Assembly: GCA_963773665.1 (NCBI GenBank)
Contig: CAVZBZ010000004.1
Coordinates: forward strand, 1 to 64,000
DNA length: 64,000 nucleotides
Direction: 5' to 3'
Origin: DATJLY01 sp963773665
GTDB taxonomy: Bacteria > Pseudomonadota > Alphaproteobacteria > ATCC43930 > CGMCC-115725
Under the pieces are notes generated by a model, which saw only the letters and a list, made by a program, of their open reading frames with translations, did not search any database and was not told the origin of the DNA. A program made the translations under genes and the position numbers. How positions within the stretch are numbered: position 1 is the first letter of the stretch; each line of letters opens with the position of its first letter. This document shows, one piece after another, positions 25,867 through 36,200 of this stretch.

Positions 25867-26811
25867 TCAAAAATCGCAGGCGCCGGAATCGCCAAAAAAA
25901 ACGCGATCGATGCGCGACCAGGCGAAATCATTGAGCAGGCGCCGGAGGCGAGCCTCGGTCCGGCCGAGATTGACGTAATGCCGCAGGCGGCTCTTCCACG
26001 GGATCCCCGGAACTCGCGGCTGATCAGGATCGACTTCCCACGGATGGAAATAGAAGATACATGGCTGCCGGTCGAGGTGATGCACACGTCGAAGAGCCCA
26101 GGCCGACACGGCATAGGGGAACAGACGGAAATAGCCGCCGCCGCTGCAAGGAAGATTTTGTCCGAAGACCGCGACCGTCGTCATGGGCAGCTCGACGAAT
26201 TCGTCGCCGCGCGGCCGATGGGCGAAACGCGGCGCATTCGGCATGCCGTAAAGGTCGTGCCGAATAGGATAAATGCTCGAGCTGTAGGCGTGACCTTCTT
26301 CCGCCAATATATCGACGGCCCACGAGGATTTGGCATTCAACGAAAATGTCGGCGCGCGATAGCCCTTGACGGGGCTCCCACCTATATCTTCGAGCAGCCG
26401 CTTCGCACGGCGCACGTCCTCGCGAAACTGCGCCGGGGTCTGAGCGAAGATCGGCTGATGATCGTAGCCGTGGCTTGCGAGCTCATGCCCTTCGCCAACG
26501 ATACGGCGGACTAGGTGCGGATGCCGGTCGGCAATCCATCCGAGCGTAAAGAAGGTCGCATGGACGCCGTGATCGGCGAACATGCGGAGTACGAGGTCGA
26601 GGTTTCGCTCGATACGGCTCGGCAATCGATCCCAATCATCGCGTTTGAGCGTGCCGGCGAATGCCTGCACTTGAAAGAAATCCTCTACGTCAACGGACAT
26701 CGCATTGCGAATGCCACCGACCGGCGCCGGGCGATGATCGCCGGCCCGAGAACCGTCGTCGCGGGAGGGGCGCTTCGGCACATCGGTCTTCGCTGCGCGG
26801 GAAACGATCAT
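25867..26811 (-). CDS. Polysaccharide deacetylase, XrtA/PEP-CTERM locus type (TIGR03006-like)
   Basis: Predicted 314 aa. After a roughly 35-residue leader comes NAMSVDVEDFFQVQAF, the NodB-fold first motif with metal-binding Asp. Then HATFFTLGWIADRHPHLV, HELASHGYDHQPIF (the two metal histidines), KGYRAPTFSL, and FYFHPWEVDPDQPRVPG near the end, all family landmarks. It is expected to remove N-acetyl groups from the EPS during export. It lies 8 bases after the ATPase gene and overlaps the exosortase start region, so the genes are translationally linked. Confidence 0.93.
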   Translation of the reverse strand: MIVSRAAKTDVPKRPSRDDGSRAGDHRPAPVGGIRNAMSVDVEDFFQVQAFAGTLKRDDWDRLPSRIERNLDLVLRMFADHGVHATFFTLGWIADRHPHLVRRIVGEGHELASHGYDHQPIFAQTPAQFREDVRRAKRLLEDIGGSPVKGYRAPTFSLNAKSSWAVDILAEEGHAYSSSIYPIRHDLYGMPNAPRFAHRPRGDEFVELPMTTVAVFGQNLPCSGGGYFRLFPYAVSAWALRRVHHLDRQPCIFYFHPWEVDPDQPRVPGIPWKSRLRHYVNLGRTEARLRRLLNDFAWSRIDRVFFGDSGACDF

Positions 26812-26819
26812 GCTTCGGT

Positions 26820-27872
26820 CTAGCCCTTCGCGTCGCCGCCTGTCATGGCGCCGCTGAAATACTGGGCGGCGAGACTGAGCGCGCGCTTCAAGGCCTTGTC
26901 ATGAGCGCGCACGAGCATCTCGAGCGCGGATACGCGCGACTCGATCGCCTCCGGGGTGTTTCCGACGCCGCGGACGGCGGGTAGATCCGTTCCCATCGTT
27001 GGGTCGCCGGGACTCGCCGACGGCTGCCGGATGAGCGCATGAATGTCGCGCTCGGTGCGCGTTCCTTCGCGCAGCATCTCTCCGGCGACATCCTCGACCA
27101 CCTGCTCATCGATGCGATGAAGGCCTTCGAGCATTCCGTAGAGCAGCAGACGATCGCTCAGGGTATTGATCTGCCGCGGGATGCCGGAGCTGTACTGATG
27201 GATGAGCCCGAAGGCCTTGTCGCTGATTACCGGATCCGCCTGCCAATTCACCATGCGCAGGCGATGCTCGACATAATTCTGGGTTTCCTCGGGGTTCAGA
27301 GGCCCGAGATGGTACGACGCGATCACCCGCTGCCTGAGCTGCATCAGGTGCTCGCTGGCGAGCGTGCCGCGAAATTGGGGCTGCCCCACCAGGCAGAATT
27401 GAATGGGCGCAATGTCGCCCGGTTGGAAGTTGGACAGCATCCTGAGCTCTTCCAACGAATTCATCGGCAGGTTCTGCACTTCGTTGACGAGGAGCAGCAT
27501 CCTTCGGCCCTGCTGCTGATTCTCGCCGAGCAGCCTCTCGAATCGCCGCAACAGATTCGCCTTGTCGATCCCCGACGCGTCGATTCCGAACGCCGAGGCG
27601 ACGAGCCGAAGCGTGTCGTCGGCACCGACCTGAGTCGTCACGAGCGTCGCTGTCCGATAGGTCGCCTCGTCGAGCTGGGAAAGAAGATGGCCGAGCAGCG
27701 TCGTCTTCCCGGTGCCGACATCGCCGGTGATGACGATGAAGCCTTCGCCCTGATCGAGGCCGTAACGCAGATAAGCCATCGCCTTCTGATGGCCCTCGCT
27801 CGCGAAATAGAAGCGCGGATTGGGGCTGAGCTGAAAGGGCTTGCCGCGCAGTTTGTAGAATTCAGTGTACAT
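26820..27872 (-). CDS. XrtA-associated AAA ATPase (TIGR03015-like)
   Basis: Predicted 350 aa. MYTEFYKLRGKPFQLSPNPR is the characteristic N-terminus of the GspA/ExeA-like ATPases found in exosortase A loci. Walker A is GDVGTGKTTL (about residue 50). The Walker B region reads RRMLLLVNEVQNLPMNSLEE; most ExeA-type proteins have DE at this point, so the acidic Asp is replaced by Asn while the Glu remains. The sensor region QFCLVGQPQFRGTL and SSGIPRQINTLSDR are intact. The role in the locus is unknown but assumed to be energising EPS or protein export. It lies between the outer-membrane protein and deacetylase genes. Confidence 0.93.
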   Translation of the reverse strand: MYTEFYKLRGKPFQLSPNPRFYFASEGHQKAMAYLRYGLDQGEGFIVITGDVGTGKTTLLGHLLSQLDEATYRTATLVTTQVGADDTLRLVASAFGIDASGIDKANLLRRFERLLGENQQQGRRMLLLVNEVQNLPMNSLEELRMLSNFQPGDIAPIQFCLVGQPQFRGTLASEHLMQLRQRVIASYHLGPLNPEETQNYVEHRLRMVNWQADPVISDKAFGLIHQYSSGIPRQINTLSDRLLLYGMLEGLHRIDEQVVEDVAGEMLREGTRTERDIHALIRQPSASPGDPTMGTDLPAVRGVGNTPEAIESRVSALEMLVRAHDKALKRALSLAAQYFSGAMTGGDAKG

Positions 27873-27881
27873 GGCGTGCTT

Positions 27882-29414
27882 TCAAAAGCTTTTCTGAAGC
27901 GACAAAGTGATTTGATCGACGGTAACGCTGTTTGTGCTGGGCGTGAACATCTGGGACGAGCGCATCGCGACAAGCTGCGCGCTTGCGGTCGCCGACAACG
28001 AGTAAGAAAGCGTGGCCGAGAGCGAATAAAGTCTGTCAATCTGTGCGGCTGTGCCTCCGACATTGGTGTGAAGATAGGTGGCGCCGAGAATTCCCGTCAG
28101 CAAGGGATTAAGCTGTCGATTCCACGTCGCGCCTCCGCCGTAGATCGTCTCAAGGGACGGGGGCAATTCCGTGCGCTGCTTCTGATAAGTGACGTAGGCA
28201 TTGTAAGTATTTCGGCCGCGCTGCAGCACGAGAGAGGTTTGGAACGACTTATTGACGAAGGCGGAATTGGTAAAGCCGAACGGTGAACCTTGGATGCCCA
28301 AGAGCGGATTTCCAAGGTTGCTGAACGGGAGCCCCGTCTGGCCGTTGACGGGAACCCCGTTCTGAAACTTGAGCTGCCCCAATTGCGACGCAAGCTGCGA
28401 TTGTGTGGTTTGGACGGTTTCTGTATAGCTCGACGTGAGCTGCGTCTCAGAGCCGATGTCGTGGTGCGCCGAGAACTCGTAGTCGGTCATTTGGTAACGG
28501 CGGCCGATCGTCGCGCGGATGTCGGTCGTCGGAGCCGGCTGATATTCGAACCCGCCATTCCAGGTCAGGCCATGGGGCGCCGTGAGGAGCGTCGGGTCCG
28601 TGTAGCGCTCGTAACCGACACCACCGAGCACCGATAGGGTCTGAAACAGAGCATATTTGTTATCGTCGTTGAGACGATCCGACTTGAATTCTGTGCTGCC
28701 GATAGGCGGTCCAATGGTACTCGATCCTGACACGCTCGCCTGGTCGTCGCGAGTCTCACTAGCGACAACTTTCCACCCCAGGCGACCGAAGTCGCTGCCG
28801 CTCGTTACATCTTGCTCGAGACTGTTGCTCCGAAGTGACGCGACGGCGCCGCTCAACGTCGATACGTCGGAAAAGGTATAGAGCGTCTGCGTGTCGGCGA
28901 ATTCTCCGAAATGATGCCGCAAACTCGGGCTAGCGCTGAACGAGGTAACGGTTGCGAGGTTCGAATTAGTCGTAAGCGTCGTCGAAGCGACTGGCGCGGT
29001 ATTGCTCAGAAACTGCTGGTTGATGGATGTGCTCGTGTTGAGGAACAGGGTCTCGGGAATGATCTCGGCGGTTCCCGCTTCGGTCAGGCGCTGGAAGATC
29101 GGTTCCGCGCCAGACCGAGCATAGAAATCGGCGCGTGGGTCGTAAATGAAGTCGAATTGGACGCGGGCACCTTGGTCGTCCACTTTGAGCGATGGCGAGA
29201 TCGATGAGATCCAATCGGCGCTGCCATGCCCCGTCGCGCCCACCGGCGCCGCACCACCAGAGGTGCTAAGAGACGCGTTGTCAGTATACGTCTCATCGAG
29301 TTCGATGCCCGGCGTGATGATCGGCGCGGCAGAAGCCGCAGCGAGCGGCGCAAGAACAAGACCGAGCAGCGCGCCGCCTCTCTGAAAAGGCAAGCGATAG
29401 CTGTCCGCGCCCAT
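27882..29414 (-). CDS. Outer-membrane beta-barrel protein, PEP-CTERM system (TIGR03016-like)
   Basis: Predicted 510 aa with a signal peptide (residues 1-29, ending AAASAAP), then PGIELDETYTDNASLS, a usual start for this family. The rest alternates polar and hydrophobic residues in strands, with many Tyr/Thr/Ser/Gln, and ends in an aromatic Phe (QITLSLQKSF), the C-terminal signature of outer-membrane barrels. It is probably an EPS secretion or anchoring component of the outer membrane. Its start follows the kinase stop by only a few bases, in the middle of the operon. Confidence 0.88.
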   Translation of the reverse strand: MGADSYRLPFQRGGALLGLVLAPLAAASAAPIITPGIELDETYTDNASLSTSGGAAPVGATGHGSADWISSISPSLKVDDQGARVQFDFIYDPRADFYARSGAEPIFQRLTEAGTAEIIPETLFLNTSTSINQQFLSNTAPVASTTLTTNSNLATVTSFSASPSLRHHFGEFADTQTLYTFSDVSTLSGAVASLRSNSLEQDVTSGSDFGRLGWKVVASETRDDQASVSGSSTIGPPIGSTEFKSDRLNDDNKYALFQTLSVLGGVGYERYTDPTLLTAPHGLTWNGGFEYQPAPTTDIRATIGRRYQMTDYEFSAHHDIGSETQLTSSYTETVQTTQSQLASQLGQLKFQNGVPVNGQTGLPFSNLGNPLLGIQGSPFGFTNSAFVNKSFQTSLVLQRGRNTYNAYVTYQKQRTELPPSLETIYGGGATWNRQLNPLLTGILGATYLHTNVGGTAAQIDRLYSLSATLSYSLSATASAQLVAMRSSQMFTPSTNSVTVDQITLSLQKSF

Positions 29415-29417
29415 GTC

Positions 29418-30365
29418 TCAGACCTTCGTGAGGTGGGAAGCCGATTTCTCGTAATTGCGGTACTGACCGAAGCCGCCACGCCATATGGCCGCTGATGCCT
29501 TGTTAACGACGATCCGAACGATGCTTCGGTCAAGCAGATTGAGCGCTTCGTTGATGGCACCACGCGAGGTGCGCTCGGCCTCCACCACGAAGACGATCTG
29601 CCCCACGTGTCTTGCGAAGACCGTGGGTTCCGTCCGCGCGAGGATCGGCGCCGAGTCGAAGATGATCACTCGATCGTTGTAGCGCTGCGCGATTTCATCG
29701 ATGAACCGCGCCATCTTCGCACTCGCCAGCAGCTCGTTGGCGAACGGCGTAAATCGCCCCGCCGGGAGCACGGTGAGGTTGTCGATATCGGTGCGGATCA
29801 GGACATCGGCGAGCTCGATCGAGGCATCCTGCACGACATCGATCATGCCGTAGTCCGACTCGAAGTTGAGTATCCTCGGCACGCTCGGATTGATCACGTC
29901 CGCATCGACGAGCAGGACGCGAACGTCGTGCTCGGAGGCCATGCTGATCGCGAGATTGACCGCGAGAAACGTCTTGCCCTCGTGTGGACCGGCGCTCGTG
30001 ACCATGATCAGATTGGCGTTGCGAGCGCGATCGGGCGAAGAAGCGAAGGCCCCGTCCAAGAGCGGACGCTTTACCATGCGCACTTCCTCGGCGAGCGCGG
30101 TCTCATCGCCAGGAGTCGTGTAGCCCATGTCGCGGAGCCGTGCGTAATCGAGCGTGATCCGCTTGATCGTCTGACGTCTCGTCGAAGATCTTGCCTGCGC
30201 GGCCGATGCGTCGGCATTCGCCGCCGCGGAGGCGGTCTCGCCGTTTCCAGGCGGGACTTTCCAAGCGGCCTTCGAAGGCGCCGATCCCGTTGCCGTCTCC
30301 AGATCTCGTTCCTGCGCGGCTTCTCCCGATAGAAGTAGCTTGCCGGCTCGTTCAATAAGATTCAT
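29418..30365 (-). CDS. XrtA-associated tyrosine autokinase / CpsD-like ATPase (TIGR03018-like)
   Basis: Predicted 315 aa from the ATG at 30365 (MNLIERAGKLLL). The Walker A variant is TSAGPHEGKTFLAVNLA, followed by VRVLLVDADVINPSVPRILN (Walker A') and DRVIIFDSAPILARTEP (Walker B). The C-terminal tail GGFGQYRNYEKSASH has two tyrosines that could be autophosphorylated, fewer than in the Tyr-rich tails of Wzc or CapB. It is the cytoplasmic partner of the chain-length protein encoded next door and controls EPS polymer length or export. Confidence 0.92.
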   Translation of the reverse strand: MNLIERAGKLLLSGEAAQERDLETATGSAPSKAAWKVPPGNGETASAAANADASAAQARSSTRRQTIKRITLDYARLRDMGYTTPGDETALAEEVRMVKRPLLDGAFASSPDRARNANLIMVTSAGPHEGKTFLAVNLAISMASEHDVRVLLVDADVINPSVPRILNFESDYGMIDVVQDASIELADVLIRTDIDNLTVLPAGRFTPFANELLASAKMARFIDEIAQRYNDRVIIFDSAPILARTEPTVFARHVGQIVFVVEAERTSRGAINEALNLLDRSIVRIVVNKASAAIWRGGFGQYRNYEKSASHLTKV

Positions 30366-30392
30366 GCACACGTTCCTTCATCGCTCGGCCGA

Positions 30393-32036
30393 TCAAGCGT
30401 GCGGCTGCGTGAGAAGAATGGCCGACATGATGCCAGCATAGGCAATCATCAAGACTGCGCAGGTGACGGCGAATCCGGCCGCCTGGACCCGCATGCGGCG
30501 CCGCGCCGCGGGCAGCGTGAAGAGCGTGACTACACCAAGTACGGGAACCTCGAAGAGTGCCGAGAGTTCTGCAAAGTCTGTGATGGCGTCATCGATACGA
30601 GACAGGAAGAACGCGAATCCGACGCCACTTCCGATTGCGGCAACGAATACCGCAGAGATCAATAAGGCGCGGTTGGGCGCAACAGGAATGGGCGAGGTGT
30701 GCGGGGGGTCGATAATGCGGTACTGGATCGCCTGTGTCTCGGTTTGCATATCGTTACCGATTTTCGCCGCCTCGCGGCGGTTCAGGAGCTCATCGTATGA
30801 TTTCTTGATCACGTCGTAATTGCGGTTGAGCTTCGCCATTTGCGCCGCGGCCTGCGGAACGGCGGCGGCGAGCGACTGCCATTTTACGACCTCGGCTTGG
30901 TCCCTCTGCACGCGCGACTGCAGGCTCGCGATCGTGGTGTCGAGTTGCACGAGCTGAAGCTGAAGCTGCTGGTAGACCGGGTTCGGGCCGGTGCTGTGGA
31001 ATGTCGTCGAGTCGGGGCTGCTCGTTTGCGCGTCGCCTTGGCTCTTCGCAGCGTCTTCGGCTTTCTTTTCATCTGCCTTCGCGATTTCGAGCTGCCTCTT
31101 CAATCTGACCACGTCCGGATACTGATCGGTATAATTGAGCAGCAACTGGTCGATTTTGTTTTGAATCTCATTAACGCGAGCGGCTGGGTTCGTGGCGACG
31201 CCGCTTGCCCCTCCCGGAATAGGGCCGCCAGCCATTGGACCGGAGCCGAACGGGCCACTGCCAAACGGGCCGGGACCAGCGCTCACGGTATCAACCACCT
31301 TGGGCACTGAAGCAATCTGCTTTTGTAGTTCCTCCCGCTTCTGCTGTGTTTCCGCGAGTTCCGCCTGGGTCTTTTCAAGCTCGCCTTTCGACGCATCGAG
31401 CTTCGAGACGTAATTATTATCGCCGGGAAGGAAACCGACGTTCTTGGCCTTGAAATCCGACATCTGCTTCTCGGCCTCGTCGAGCTGCGAGGCATAGACG
31501 TTCAGCTGCTGATCGATGAAGGTTCGAGCCGACTGCATGTCCTGGCGGCTGTTTCCGAGATTGCTCTCAACGAATACGTTGATCAGGGACTGGATCACCT
31601 TCAATCCCACGCTTTGATGCGGCGCCGTATAAGCGATTGTAAAGAGACTCTGGCCTTCGCCCGTGATCGATATCCGCCGACGCAGATCCGCAATTAAATC
31701 TTCGGTGCCTTCCCCGCTCGCGTCGAGGTCCGCCATGCGAACGACCTTCTCTAGATTGGGCTGGCTCAAGAGCGTCCTCTCCATCAGATCGACTATACTG
31801 AGGACGTTGTAATCGACCGCAATCCCTTTCAAGAGCGGACCTAGCATCGAATTCGTGTCAACATAAATGCGTGTCTGAGTCTCGTAGGAGTTCGGCAGCA
31901 TCGTGACGAATGTCCAGCCAGCGGCCGCGATGAGCCACGCCACAATCGCTGCGTACCACCGCCGGCGCCACATCGCTCGGGCGTAAAGCAAAAGCATTCT
32001 CTTCGTTGCGTCCAAAGGCTCCTCGTTTCGTCTCAA
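30393..32036 (-). CDS. EPS chain-length determinant, XrtA type (TIGR03007-like)
   Basis: Predicted 547 aa from a TTG at 32036; an ATG 13 codons in (MLLLYARAMWRRRW) is an alternative start. Wzz-type topology: an N-terminal helix (WYAAIVAWLIAAAGWTFVTM), a long periplasmic coiled-coil region (DEAEKQMSDFKAKNVGFLPG onward), and a C-terminal helix after the Pro-rich YRIIDPPHTSPIPVAPNRAL. Unusual is a Gly/Pro/Phe-rich insert, PGPFGSGPFGSGPMAGGP, in the middle of the coil, also found in some relatives. It acts with the neighbouring kinase to set polymer length. It is second in the operon, about 150 bases after the Wza-like gene. Confidence 0.93.
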   Translation of the reverse strand: MRRNEEPLDATKRMLLLYARAMWRRRWYAAIVAWLIAAAGWTFVTMLPNSYETQTRIYVDTNSMLGPLLKGIAVDYNVLSIVDLMERTLLSQPNLEKVVRMADLDASGEGTEDLIADLRRRISITGEGQSLFTIAYTAPHQSVGLKVIQSLINVFVESNLGNSRQDMQSARTFIDQQLNVYASQLDEAEKQMSDFKAKNVGFLPGDNNYVSKLDASKGELEKTQAELAETQQKREELQKQIASVPKVVDTVSAGPGPFGSGPFGSGPMAGGPIPGGASGVATNPAARVNEIQNKIDQLLLNYTDQYPDVVRLKRQLEIAKADEKKAEDAAKSQGDAQTSSPDSTTFHSTGPNPVYQQLQLQLVQLDTTIASLQSRVQRDQAEVVKWQSLAAAVPQAAAQMAKLNRNYDVIKKSYDELLNRREAAKIGNDMQTETQAIQYRIIDPPHTSPIPVAPNRALLISAVFVAAIGSGVGFAFFLSRIDDAITDFAELSALFEVPVLGVVTLFTLPAARRRMRVQAAGFAVTCAVLMIAYAGIMSAILLTQPHA

Positions 32037-32185
32037 ATCAACGGTGCCGAAGACCTCTTACTTCCAACGCCATCCCTATAGCAAACTTCTGAATTATAAC
32101 AGGTAAGCGGAAAGCTTTTATAAACGCAGATCGGGCGAAGGGGGCCTTTGAAATGGCTTTAGCAATGAAGCCTTTGCTCCAGGCG

Positions 32186-32806
32186 CTAAAACCAGCTCTG
32201 CGGGATGATGATGACATCCCCGGGCAGCAACGGGGCATTCGCCTTAACATCGCCATCCTTAAGCAGATCGTCTAGGCGGACGCGGAATTCGGTTTCCTCG
32301 CCATGCACGTCACGGACGACTGTCGCGCGGTTGCCTGCGGCATATTGCGTCAAGCCGCCGACAACAATCATGGCGTCGAGCAAGCTCATGTTGCTGCGGT
32401 AGGGAATTGCCTGCGGGTGTGCCGCTTCGCCGATGACGCGAACTTGCTGATCGTAGGGGCCGTTGAAGTTTTGGACGATGACGGTGACGATGGGGTCCTG
32501 AACATATTTTTTGAGCTGCTGTTCGATGTCCCGGGCAAGCGCCGTCGGAGTCTTTCCGCCGGCCTCCATGTCCTCAATCAGCGGAATCGAGATTCGCCCA
32601 TCAGGTCGCACCGGCACGGTTTGCGACAGTTCAGGGTTGTGCCAGACGAAAACGTTAAGCGAATCCAAAGGTCCAATTACATATTCCGGGGACCCGGGTG
32701 TGGAAGCGACCTTGGCCGGAAGGCGCGGCTCGCCCGAGCAGGCGACAAGCAACGCGCAGGCGATCCACAAGGTCATCCGCAAGAGAGTGACGTGCATCCG
32801 CTTCAT
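32186..32806 (-). CDS. Polysaccharide export lipoprotein (Wza-like, TIGR03027-like)
   Basis: Predicted 206 aa. Lipoprotein signal with lipobox LLVACSG. YVIGPLDSLNVFVWHNPELS is the Poly_export motif that starts the periplasmic domain, and RPDGRISIPLIEDMEAGGKT and LDAMIVVGGLTQYAAGNRAT belong to the SLBB part; it ends LPGDVIIIPQSWF. The short form, without the C-terminal outer-membrane helix of E. coli Wza, is normal for the exosortase locus. It forms or gates the EPS channel in the outer membrane. It is first in the operon, read away from the intergenic region at 32807-33211. Confidence 0.93.
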   Translation of the reverse strand: MKRMHVTLLRMTLWIACALLVACSGEPRLPAKVASTPGSPEYVIGPLDSLNVFVWHNPELSQTVPVRPDGRISIPLIEDMEAGGKTPTALARDIEQQLKKYVQDPIVTVIVQNFNGPYDQQVRVIGEAAHPQAIPYRSNMSLLDAMIVVGGLTQYAAGNRATVVRDVHGEETEFRVRLDDLLKDGDVKANAPLLPGDVIIIPQSWF

Positions 32807-33211
32807 CCAAATACCCTGACGCTAAGCATAATGTCGGCAGTTATAGCACCGCGGCCCTGCCGGGGGCTCCGGTCCAGGCCATCGCGCCCCGACACAAGCA
32901 GGAATTCGCCGAGATTGCCACGAGATCGTGCGGTTGGCTAGATGGAATATCTCGGGGCCCTCGCGGCTAATAGCTTCCGTTAATGCTCATTAAAGGTTTA
33001 ATAATAAAGGTTTAATAATCAGCAGCCACCGCGGAGGTAGGGCGGCGACTCGAGCTCGCGAAATTAAGGTCCGAGCCGGTACACGTAAACTTGCGAAAAA
33101 GAGCACCTGAGGATAGTGTAGCCACCGAATTGCGCGTTCCGTCGCATCCGGCGCCGAGTTCGAGAAGCCTAACTGCGCGTTCACATCACTCAAATTGGTG
33201 AGTAAAGGCCT
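32807..33211. promoter_or_regulatory. Divergent promoter region of the XrtA operon and prsT copy 2
   Basis: About 400 bases separate the divergent starts of the export lipoprotein (minus) and prsT copy 2 (plus), so promoters for both must lie here. The only clear structure is an AT-rich segment around 32980-33020 holding a tandem 14-base repeat and TTAATGCTCATTAA (32980-32993), which is a CtrA-type box except that the spacer is six rather than seven bases. No sigma-54-type site is visible. Confidence 0.45.
32991..33018. repeat. Perfect 14-bp tandem repeat
   Basis: TAAAGGTTTAATAA occurs twice head to tail (32991-33004, 33005-33018) in otherwise GC-rich DNA between the divergent XrtA operon and prsT copy 2. 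The arrangement suits a regulator binding side by side, but the protein is unknown. Confidence 0.85.
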
Positions 33212-36200
33212 ATGGTAAACGCGTCGCACCGCCTTCTCCTGCGGTCTTTGGGCATCGCCGCCCTCACGCTTACGCTCCTCGCAGGATGTAGCAAGCCGAA
33301 GACCGCCGAAGAATATATCAGTGATGCAAAGGCGGATATGAAATCCGGCAAGGTGCCCGCCGCGATCATCGCATTGCGGAATGCGCTGCAAAAGTCGCCC
33401 ACGAATGCTGCTGCGCGCGTTCAGCTCGCGGAAGCTTACATCGTCATGTTGGATGCGGTCAGCGCCGAGGCCGAACTGACGAGCGCAAAGCAAGACGGGG
33501 CCCAGCAGAGCGCGATCGCGAAGCCGCTCGCGGAGGCCGAATTGTTGCAAGGCGACCCCGAGAAGGTGCTCAGCAACACTACGATCGACGATCATTTCTC
33601 GGCTCCCCTGAAGGCGAGCCTCTTAAGCGAGCGAGCCAAGGCCCAGATGCGGCTAGGCCGAACTCGACGATGCGCACGAAACTCTGATCGCCGCGCTCAG
33701 TGCGGATGCCGACTCCTCCGACGCGCTGTCCACAATGGCAGAATATGATCTGGCGCAGGGCGACGTCGAGGCGGCAGAGGGTCATCTCGCGGCGGCCCAA
33801 CAAAAGGCACCGAACGATCCGGACCTTCTTATGCTCCAAGGGATCGTCGCGATCGCGAAGCGCGATTTCGCCAGCGCCGAACAGGCCTTTCAACAGGTGC
33901 TCAAGGTCGAGGCCTGGAATTCGCTTGTGCGGGCCCGACTAGCGCGGGTCGAGATCGCCGAGCAGAAATTCAAGGAAGCCGACGCAGATCTTGCGATCGT
34001 GCTCAAGACCTCTCCGAAATCCCCGCTCGCCAATTATCTGCGCGCGCTCTCCGACTTCGAGGCCAAGGACTATAAATCCGCTCTTTCCTACAGCCAGAAC
34101 GCACTCGGGTTCGCGAAGGACTACGCGCCCGCGTTGAAGATCGCCGGCGCGGCGAGCTACGCGCTCAATCAGCTGGAGCAGGCCGATTCACTCCTCAGCC
34201 ATTACGGGTTCCTCGTGCCGGACAACGTCCCGGCGCGGAAACTGTTGGCCACCGTCGAAATGCGCCTCGGCCGCAACCAGGAAGCGGTGAAGACTTTGAC
34301 GCCGGCGATCGCGAAATCAGACGGGAAATCGGAGTCGGACGCGGAATTGCTCGCGCTTATGGGGACGGCCACGGCGCGGAGCGGCGACTTGCTCGAGGCA
34401 ACCGAATACTTCAAGCGCGCGGTCAAGAGCCAGCCCGAGAACCCGCGCCTGCGCGCCGAGCTCGGAATCACGCAGGTATCGGCCGGCGAAACGGACGCCG
34501 GCATCGACGAGCTGGAAAAAGCGAGCGAGCAAGATCCGAACGCCGTCGCGCCCGAGGTCGCTCTGATCCGTAGCTATCTCGCCGCCAAGCAGTACGACAA
34601 GGCGCTCGAACTGGCACATCGGCTCGAGACCGGTCACCCAAGCGATCTGCTCGGCTTCGATATTACGGGATTGATCTACGCGATCGAAGGCCAAAACGAC
34701 AAGGCTGAGGCCGAATTCTTGAAAGCGCGCGCTCTCAAGCCGGGGGATTTCGCCACGCTCCACAACCTCGCGGCGCTGGCAATCAAGGCGAACAAGCTCG
34801 ACCTCGCCACGAACTATTACAATGAAGTGTTGAAGGCCAACCCCAAGGACACGCGCGCGTACATGGCCCTGGCCGACATCGCCATGCGCGCGGCAAAACC
34901 GCAGGAGGCCGAGACCGAATTAAAGAAGGCGCTTGAAATTAAACCCGACGATGTCAACCCGCGTGTTGGGCTAGGCCGCCTTTATCTTTCCGAAGGAAAA
35001 GCGCGCGACGCACTCAACATTGTGCAACCGGCCTTGGCAAAGGATCCGCACAACGTCGGCGTGCTCGACGCGCTTGGCCAGGCGCAATTGGCGTCGGGCA
35101 GTGCAGACCAGGCTCTCACCTCCTTCCGGACATGGGCTGAGCTTGAGCCGAAATCGCCCGCACCGCACCTGCTCATGGCGGACGCATACTTGACGATGGG
35201 AAATCTTGACGCCGCACTGGCGGAGCGCAAGGAAGCGGTCAGCCTTGATCCCAAGAACGTCGCGATGAATCTCGACCTCGCCCAACTCCTGGTGAACAAG
35301 GGAAACTCTGATGCCGCACTGCAAATCGTAGACGACTTGCTTAAAGACAACCCGAACGACGCCCGAGTCCACGAAATGGACGGCCTCATCGCGATGGCAC
35401 AGGACCGGATCGGAGATGCGGTCAACGCATTCCAGGTGGCCGTGCATTTACAGGACAATAGCCTCTACAGATCCCGACTTGCCGCGGCTCAAGCAACGTC
35501 GGGTCACCCCGAAGAGGCGGAGAAGACGCTACAGCCGCTGATCGATGCAAATCCGAAGGACATCAATGCGCGACTGGCTTTGGTACAGATTTACACGTCG
35601 GCCAACGAGCTCGATCGCGCCTCGAATCAAGTAGAAGAGATTCTCAAACTCAGTCCCGATAATCCGGCCGCCAGAATGGCGAAGGCGCGTATTCTGATGG
35701 CGAAGAATGATCTGACTGGCGCGCAGAGCGTCATCGAAGGCATGGAGAAGGACTATCCGAGGAGCGATGAAGCCGCGCAAATGGCTGGGCTTATAGCCCT
35801 CCGCGAAAAACATGGCGATGAAGCGATCACGGACTTTCAGCACGCCATGAAATTGCATGACAGCAGCGAGATTCGCATTCGCCTCGCCGCGGCCGAAGCT
35901 GATAGCGGTCATGCGGACGAGGCCGAGAAGACGCTTGTTTCATGGATCGACGACCATAAGGACGATCTGAGAGCAAGGATGACGCTGGCCGGCATATACC
36001 TTTCTGCGAAGCAGCTTGAGGACGCGGAAGCGCAATACGCGGAAATCGTTCGCCAAGCGCCCGACAATGTCGTCGCCGAGAATAATCTTGCCTGGACGCT
36101 GGCGCAGCGCGACAAGAACCGAGAAGCGCTCACCCACGCGCGGCATGCGGCAGCGCTGGCACCAAACGCACCGGCCGTGCTCGACACGTTGGGCATGGTG

